This document shows positions 20,316 to 23,218 of a stretch of 23,218 bases of DNA, piece after piece. The translations under genes and the position numbers were made by a program. The notes below the pieces were generated by a model that had not been told where the DNA came from, did no database searches, and saw only the letters and a program-made list of their open reading frames with translations. Location: the NCBI GenBank assembly GCA_023387695.1, contig JAEWHT010000416.1, positions 1 through 23,218 of the forward strand, in the 5' to 3' direction. Each line of letters begins with the position of its first letter. The stretch's first letter is position 1. This DNA comes from Pseudomonadota bacterium. GTDB taxonomy: Bacteria > Pseudomonadota > Alphaproteobacteria > Rhizobiales > Xanthobacteraceae.

Positions 20316-21047
20316 GTGACAAGCGACATGATCTGGGCGCCGCTGTTTCAGCGCCTGAAAACGACGACCGGCGCCGATGACCGGGATCTGCAAGCTCTCT
20401 CGGCGCTGCCGTTCACGCTCCGCAACTTTCGCGAAAACCAGACGGTGCTGCGCGATGGCGAACAGCCGGGCGAATGCTGCCTGATCACCGACGGCTTCTG
20501 CTTTCGCTCCAAGACGATCGTCGACGGCCGGCGCCAGATCCTGTCGATCCACATTCCCGGCGACCTGCCCAATCTGCAGAACCTGCATTTGGCAACGGTC
20601 GATCACGACCTGATCGCGCTGTCCGATTGCACGCTGGCCTTCATCGCGCACAAGGCACTGAACGACCTCATCGGCGAGCGACCCGGCGTCGGCGACATGT
20701 TCTGGCGCGACACGCTGGTGGATGCCGCGGTGTCCCGTGAATGGATCGTCAATGTCGGCCAGCGCTCGACCTACAACCGGCTTGCGCATCTGATCGTCGA
20801 GCTGCGGGAGCGGCTGCGCCTGATCGGCCGCGTGATCGACAACACCTTCGCGATCCCGCTGACGCAGGAGCAGTTCGGCGAAGCCATGGGCGTCACCAGC
20901 GTTCACACCAACCGCATCCTGCGCGAGCTGCGCATCGACGGCGTTCTGGAGCTTCAGCGCGGCACCGTGCGCATTCTCAACGAGCACAAGCTCCAGGAGC
21001 TCGCGCAGTTCGACGGCCGTTATCTGCATTTGTCGCCGTCGTCCTGA
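20316..21047 (+). CDS. Crp/Fnr family transcriptional regulator
   Basis: The protein has 243 residues from a GTG at 20316, preferred because GGGGGA lies 8 bases upstream; the ATG at 20328 is the alternative. The N-terminal cNMP-binding-type beta barrel covers about residues 20-125 (FRENQTVLRDGEQPGECCLI, then LSIHIPGDLPNLQNL). A dimerisation helix follows. The C-terminal winged helix-turn-helix is near 183-215 (LTQEQFGEAMGVTSVHTNRI, then LRELRIDGVLELQRG). There is no Cys cluster of the Fnr type at the N-terminus, so it is not an obvious oxygen sensor; the ligand is unknown. Related regulators in Bradyrhizobium control stress or small-molecule responses. It diverges from DUF3606. Confidence 0.9.
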   Translation: MTSDMIWAPLFQRLKTTTGADDRDLQALSALPFTLRNFRENQTVLRDGEQPGECCLITDGFCFRSKTIVDGRRQILSIHIPGDLPNLQNLHLATVDHDLIALSDCTLAFIAHKALNDLIGERPGVGDMFWRDTLVDAAVSREWIVNVGQRSTYNRLAHLIVELRERLRLIGRVIDNTFAIPLTQEQFGEAMGVTSVHTNRILRELRIDGVLELQRGTVRILNEHKLQELAQFDGRYLHLSPSS

Positions 21048-21068
21048 ACTGACGAGCGGCCGCGCGCC

Positions 21069-21230
21069 TCAGGGGGCGAACACCTCCGAGGTATCCATGC
21101 GCACATTGCGGATGGCGCGGCTTCCCTCCATGAGGGCGCGATTGCTCTCCTGCATGAAGCTGAGCAGCAGCGAGCGCCGCCGCGCGCCGGAGCGGTTGCG
21201 GGTCGCGCCATGGAACTTTCCGGCTATCAT
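21069..21230 (-). CDS. 53-aa basic small protein
   Basis: ATG at 21230 with GAGG 8 bases upstream, TGA at 21071-21069. The sequence is Arg- and Ser-rich (HGATRNRSGARRRSLLLSF, then MQESNRALMEGSRAIRNVRM), ending DTSEVFAP, and looks helical. It is too short for most ORF cut-offs. It lies convergent to the Crp/Fnr gene (stops 21 bp apart) and divergent from the NRAMP-related transporter. No family is recognised. Confidence 0.5.
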   Translation of the reverse strand: MIAGKFHGATRNRSGARRRSLLLSFMQESNRALMEGSRAIRNVRMDTSEVFAP

Positions 21231-21258
21231 CGCGCTTAGCCTCTGATTCGTAATTTCC

Positions 21259-21274
21259 GGAAGGTCAGCCCCTG
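21259..21274 (+). promoter_or_regulatory. Ribosome binding site plus CTG, possible true start of the NRAMP gene
   Basis: GGAAGG (21259-21264), 7 bases, then CTG (21272-21274), in frame with the transporter and with no stop between. The GTG at 21341 has no comparable upstream site. Confidence 0.4.
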
Positions 21275-21340
21275 TCGAACCGCTCCAAACATCAGGCGTC
21301 CCGGCGCGAGAGCCCCGTCTCCCCGACGACCTCGGGGCCG

Positions 21341-22591
21341 GTGCTGTTGCAGCGGCTCGGCCCCGGGCTGATCACGGGCGCGGCCGACGACGATCCGTCC
21401 GGCATCGCCACCTATTCCCAGGCGGGCGCCCAATTCGGTTACGGGTTGCTCTGGACGGTCTTCCTGACGACGCCCTTCATGATCGCGATCCAGCTCGTGA
21501 GCGCCCAGATCGGCCGGGTCACCGGCAAGGGGCTCGCTGCCAACGTGATGGAGCTCGCGCCGCGCTGGATCGTGATGGGGCTGGTGGCGCTGCTCGTTGT
21601 CGCAAACACGTTCAACATTGCGGCCGATATCGCCGCGATGGCGGAGGCGCTCTCGCTGGTCATCGGCGGCCTCAACCACGAGCATGCGCTGATCTTCGCG
21701 GCCGGCTCGACCCTGCTCCAGGTCTTCCTGCCCTATCGTCGCTATTCGCCGGTGCTGAAATTCCTGACGCTGACGCTGTTCGCCTATGTCGCCACCGCCT
21801 TTACCGTGAAGATCCCGTGGAGCACCGCGCTGCTTGCCGCGGTGTGGCCAAAGGCCAACATCAGCGCCGATTACTTCATGATGGTGGTCGCCGTCCTCGG
21901 CACCACCATCAGCCCCTATCTTTTCTTCTGGCAGGCCTCCCAGGAGGTCGAGGAGATGAACCTCGGCGAGCGCGACCGACCGCTGCGAGAGGAAACGCGG
22001 CGCGGCGGCGATCCGGAGCTCAGGCGCATCAAGGTCGACACGACGCTCGGCATGCTGCTGTCGAACGGCATCGCCTTCTTCATCATCCTGACGACGGCGG
22101 CGGTGCTCAACGCAAACGGCGTCACCAACATCAATTCGGCGACGGAGGCGGCCGAGGCGCTGCGGCCGCTCGCTGGCGATTTCACCTTCGCGCTGTTCGC
22201 GCTCGGCATCATCGGCACGGGCCTGCTCGCGATCCCGGTGCTGGCGGGCTCGGCGGCCTATGGCGTTGCGGAGATCTTTGGCTGGCGGGCGACGCTGGAG
22301 GCGCGGCCGGAGAAGGCGGTCGGCTTCTACACCATCATTGCGGCAGCGACCGTGATCGGCTTCGGCCTCGGCTTCACCGGGATCGATTCCATTCACATGC
22401 TGGTGTGGAGCGCCGTGCTCAACGGCATCGTCGCCGTTCCCATCATGGCTATGATGATGCTGATCGTCTCGAACAAGACGATCATGGGACGCTTCAAGGC
22501 GCGGTCGTGGCTGGTCGCGCTGGGCTGGCTCGGCACCGCGCTGATGGCGCTGGCCGTCCTCGCCTTGCTCGGCTCATCCGCGATCGGCTAG
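21341..22591 (+). CDS. NRAMP-related divalent metal transporter
   Basis: The protein has 416 residues from the GTG at 21341; a CTG at 21272 with a good ribosome site would add 23 residues. About 11 membrane helices are visible, in the LeuT-type order of the NRAMP family. The TM1 metal-site motif, DPGN in canonical members, reads DDDPSGIATY (Asp18-Pro19). The TM6 motif, MPHN in canonical members, reads TTISPYLFFWQ (about 188-198). The soft-metal-binding Met is therefore missing. This places it in a divergent branch with changed ion preference, possibly harder ions than Mn2+/Fe2+. Other helices include GMLLSNGIAFFIILTTAAVL and FALGIIGTGLLAIPVLAG-type stretches. Canonical manganese uptake should not be assumed. 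Confidence 0.85.
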   Translation: MLLQRLGPGLITGAADDDPSGIATYSQAGAQFGYGLLWTVFLTTPFMIAIQLVSAQIGRVTGKGLAANVMELAPRWIVMGLVALLVVANTFNIAADIAAMAEALSLVIGGLNHEHALIFAAGSTLLQVFLPYRRYSPVLKFLTLTLFAYVATAFTVKIPWSTALLAAVWPKANISADYFMMVVAVLGTTISPYLFFWQASQEVEEMNLGERDRPLREETRRGGDPELRRIKVDTTLGMLLSNGIAFFIILTTAAVLNANGVTNINSATEAAEALRPLAGDFTFALFALGIIGTGLLAIPVLAGSAAYGVAEIFGWRATLEARPEKAVGFYTIIAAATVIGFGLGFTGIDSIHMLVWSAVLNGIVAVPIMAMMMLIVSNKTIMGRFKARSWLVALGWLGTALMALAVLALLGSSAIG

Positions 22592-22689
22592 AGCGGCGAC
22601 AGCGCTGCCGAGATTTGCGACGCGATCACGAAGGCCGCGAACACGGCCGGCACGCTGATGAACCGCAAGAACTGGTCGACTGAAAGCAT
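22588..22689 (-). CDS. 33-aa membrane microprotein
   Basis: ATG at 22689 with a GGGGGGA stretch 5 to 6 bases upstream, TAG at 22590-22588 overlapping the stop of the transporter on the other strand. The peptide (SVDQFLRFISVPAVFAAFVI, ending SAALSPL) would form one membrane helix. The convergent, overlapping position next to a transporter is notable, but a chance ORF cannot be excluded. Confidence 0.45.
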   Translation of the reverse strand: MLSVDQFLRFISVPAVFAAFVIASQISAALSPL

Positions 22690-22729
22690 GATTGTCCCCC
22701 CAAAGACAAAGCACCCTCGCCCGTGCGCG

Positions 22730-22840
22730 CTACTCCACCCCTTGCGCGACGTGCTGACCGGCCGTCAGAAGCCGATCTGAAACGGCGGCCCCACTCATCG
22801 TGAGAAGCGCCAGAACCGAAATCATGGCCATAAACTGCAT
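22730..22840 (-). CDS. 36-aa membrane microprotein (tentative)
   Basis: In-frame ATG at 22840 within a longer frame from a GTG at 22921. AAGGGGG precedes it very closely, and a second ATG three codons later has better spacing. The peptide has one hydrophobic helix (MAMISVLALLTMSGAA) and a polar end (SDRLLTAGQHVAQGVE). It resembles the neighbouring 33-aa ORF in size and topology. Evidence is modest. Confidence 0.4.
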   Translation of the reverse strand: MQFMAMISVLALLTMSGAAVSDRLLTAGQHVAQGVE

Positions 22841-23076
22841 GCCCCCTTGATCGGTTCCGATTGTGGCCAAATCGGTCTGGCTTTGGCGCAAAATCGAGAC
22901 GATCCAAAGAAAGCTAAACACCCCCGGATTCTACGGATTTTCGCCAAGGTCGCCTGAAAATCGACGCTCGGCCAAGTATTTGCAGGCTTCACTGCGGGCG
23001 GCCGTTAGCCTAACAATTGTGGCTGGGCCCTAGCTTGCGAAAAACAATGACGCCCGGCTAGGCGACAGGGAGAGAC

Positions 23077-23218
23077 ATGACAACATCATCAAAAGCAACA
23101 AACCTCGAGATCCTCGCCTGCGACGCCGGCTGGAGAAACTACCACTTCGTCAAGGTGACGACGGAAGATGGCATCGTCGGCTGGAGCGAGTTCGACGAGG
23201 GATTTGGCTCGCCCGGCG
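23077..23218 (+). CDS. Enolase-superfamily protein (mandelate racemase/muconate lactonizing type), N-terminal part
   Basis: The ATG at 23077 has GGGAG 6 to 7 bases upstream and the frame runs off the window end, giving 47 residues. The sequence LEILACDAGWRNYHFVKVTT and DGIVGWSEFDEG fits the N-terminal capping domain of the mandelate racemase/muconate lactonizing enzyme family, where the xGxxGWGE-type turn shapes the active site. Catalytic Lys and acidic residues lie downstream, so the subgroup (sugar-acid dehydratase, racemase or cycloisomerase) cannot be given. A 236-bp leader separates it from the small ORF upstream. Confidence 0.75.
   Translation, partial: MTTSSKATNLEILACDAGWRNYHFVKVTTEDGIVGWSEFDEGFGSPG

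Noticed and set aside
20292..21029. 245-aa minus-strand ORF
   Set aside because: Antisense to the Crp/Fnr regulator.
21236..22396. 386-aa minus-strand ORF
   Set aside because: Antisense to the membrane transporter; composition is charged, repetitive and family-less.
1..23218. CRISPR arrays, tRNA/rRNA genes, transposases, integrase and att duplications
   Set aside because: None could be recognised by eye; prophage edges therefore cannot be placed from direct repeats.

Overview
The window looks like chromosome from a Bradyrhizobium-type alphaproteobacterium (Hyphomicrobiales). This is inferred from the high GC content and codon style, the many short conserved-hypothetical genes (DUF3606, DUF6894 and tiny zinc-ribbon types), and the catabolic gene content. 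No rRNA, tRNA, CRISPR array, transposase or integrase was seen.

Left flank (1-3313): the end of a 3-hydroxyisobutyrate-dehydrogenase-like gene converges on a minus-strand catabolic operon. The operon encodes a class III CaiB/BaiF CoA-transferase, an acyl-CoA-dehydrogenase-fold flavin monooxygenase and its flavin reductase.

Centre (about 3490-16350, almost all minus strand): a decayed prophage packaging module, in transcription order a 23-aa membrane microprotein, a small-terminase-like protein, the large terminase, the start of a portal gene, and a later portal piece fused to a membrane (holin-like) protein. Coat, tail and integration genes are missing. Three cargo blocks interrupt or flank it. 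Block C (11935-15473) has an AHH-type nuclease toxin with a long disordered stalk and a distinctive C-terminal tail, an Imm11/DUF1629-like protein and a DUF4261 protein. Block B (7710-9659), between terminase and portal, has a membrane protein, a secreted protein of unknown fold and an orphan copy of the toxin's C-terminal tail. Block A (4840-7071), inside the portal gene, has an M23 peptidase with no signal peptide and a disordered stalk, divergent from an exported protein. My main hypothesis is that this is an effector/immunity island built on prophage packaging remnants.

Four copies of an ~87-bp repeat (11674, 11808, 15723, 16263) lie in the same orientation, downstream of minus-strand genes. 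Each joins a TTGACA-18-CAnnAT promoter-like pair to a strong intrinsic terminator about 50 nt later, so each looks like a self-contained short-RNA unit as well as a gene-end terminator.

Right flank (16436-23218): a glycine/alanine-rich secreted protein, then a run of very small conserved-hypothetical genes. After these come DUF3606, a Crp/Fnr regulator with a conspicuous inverted-repeat promoter region, an NRAMP-related metal transporter, and the start of an enolase-superfamily (mandelate racemase-like) gene. Several genes here are under 60 codons and are supported by clear ribosome binding sites and overlaps.
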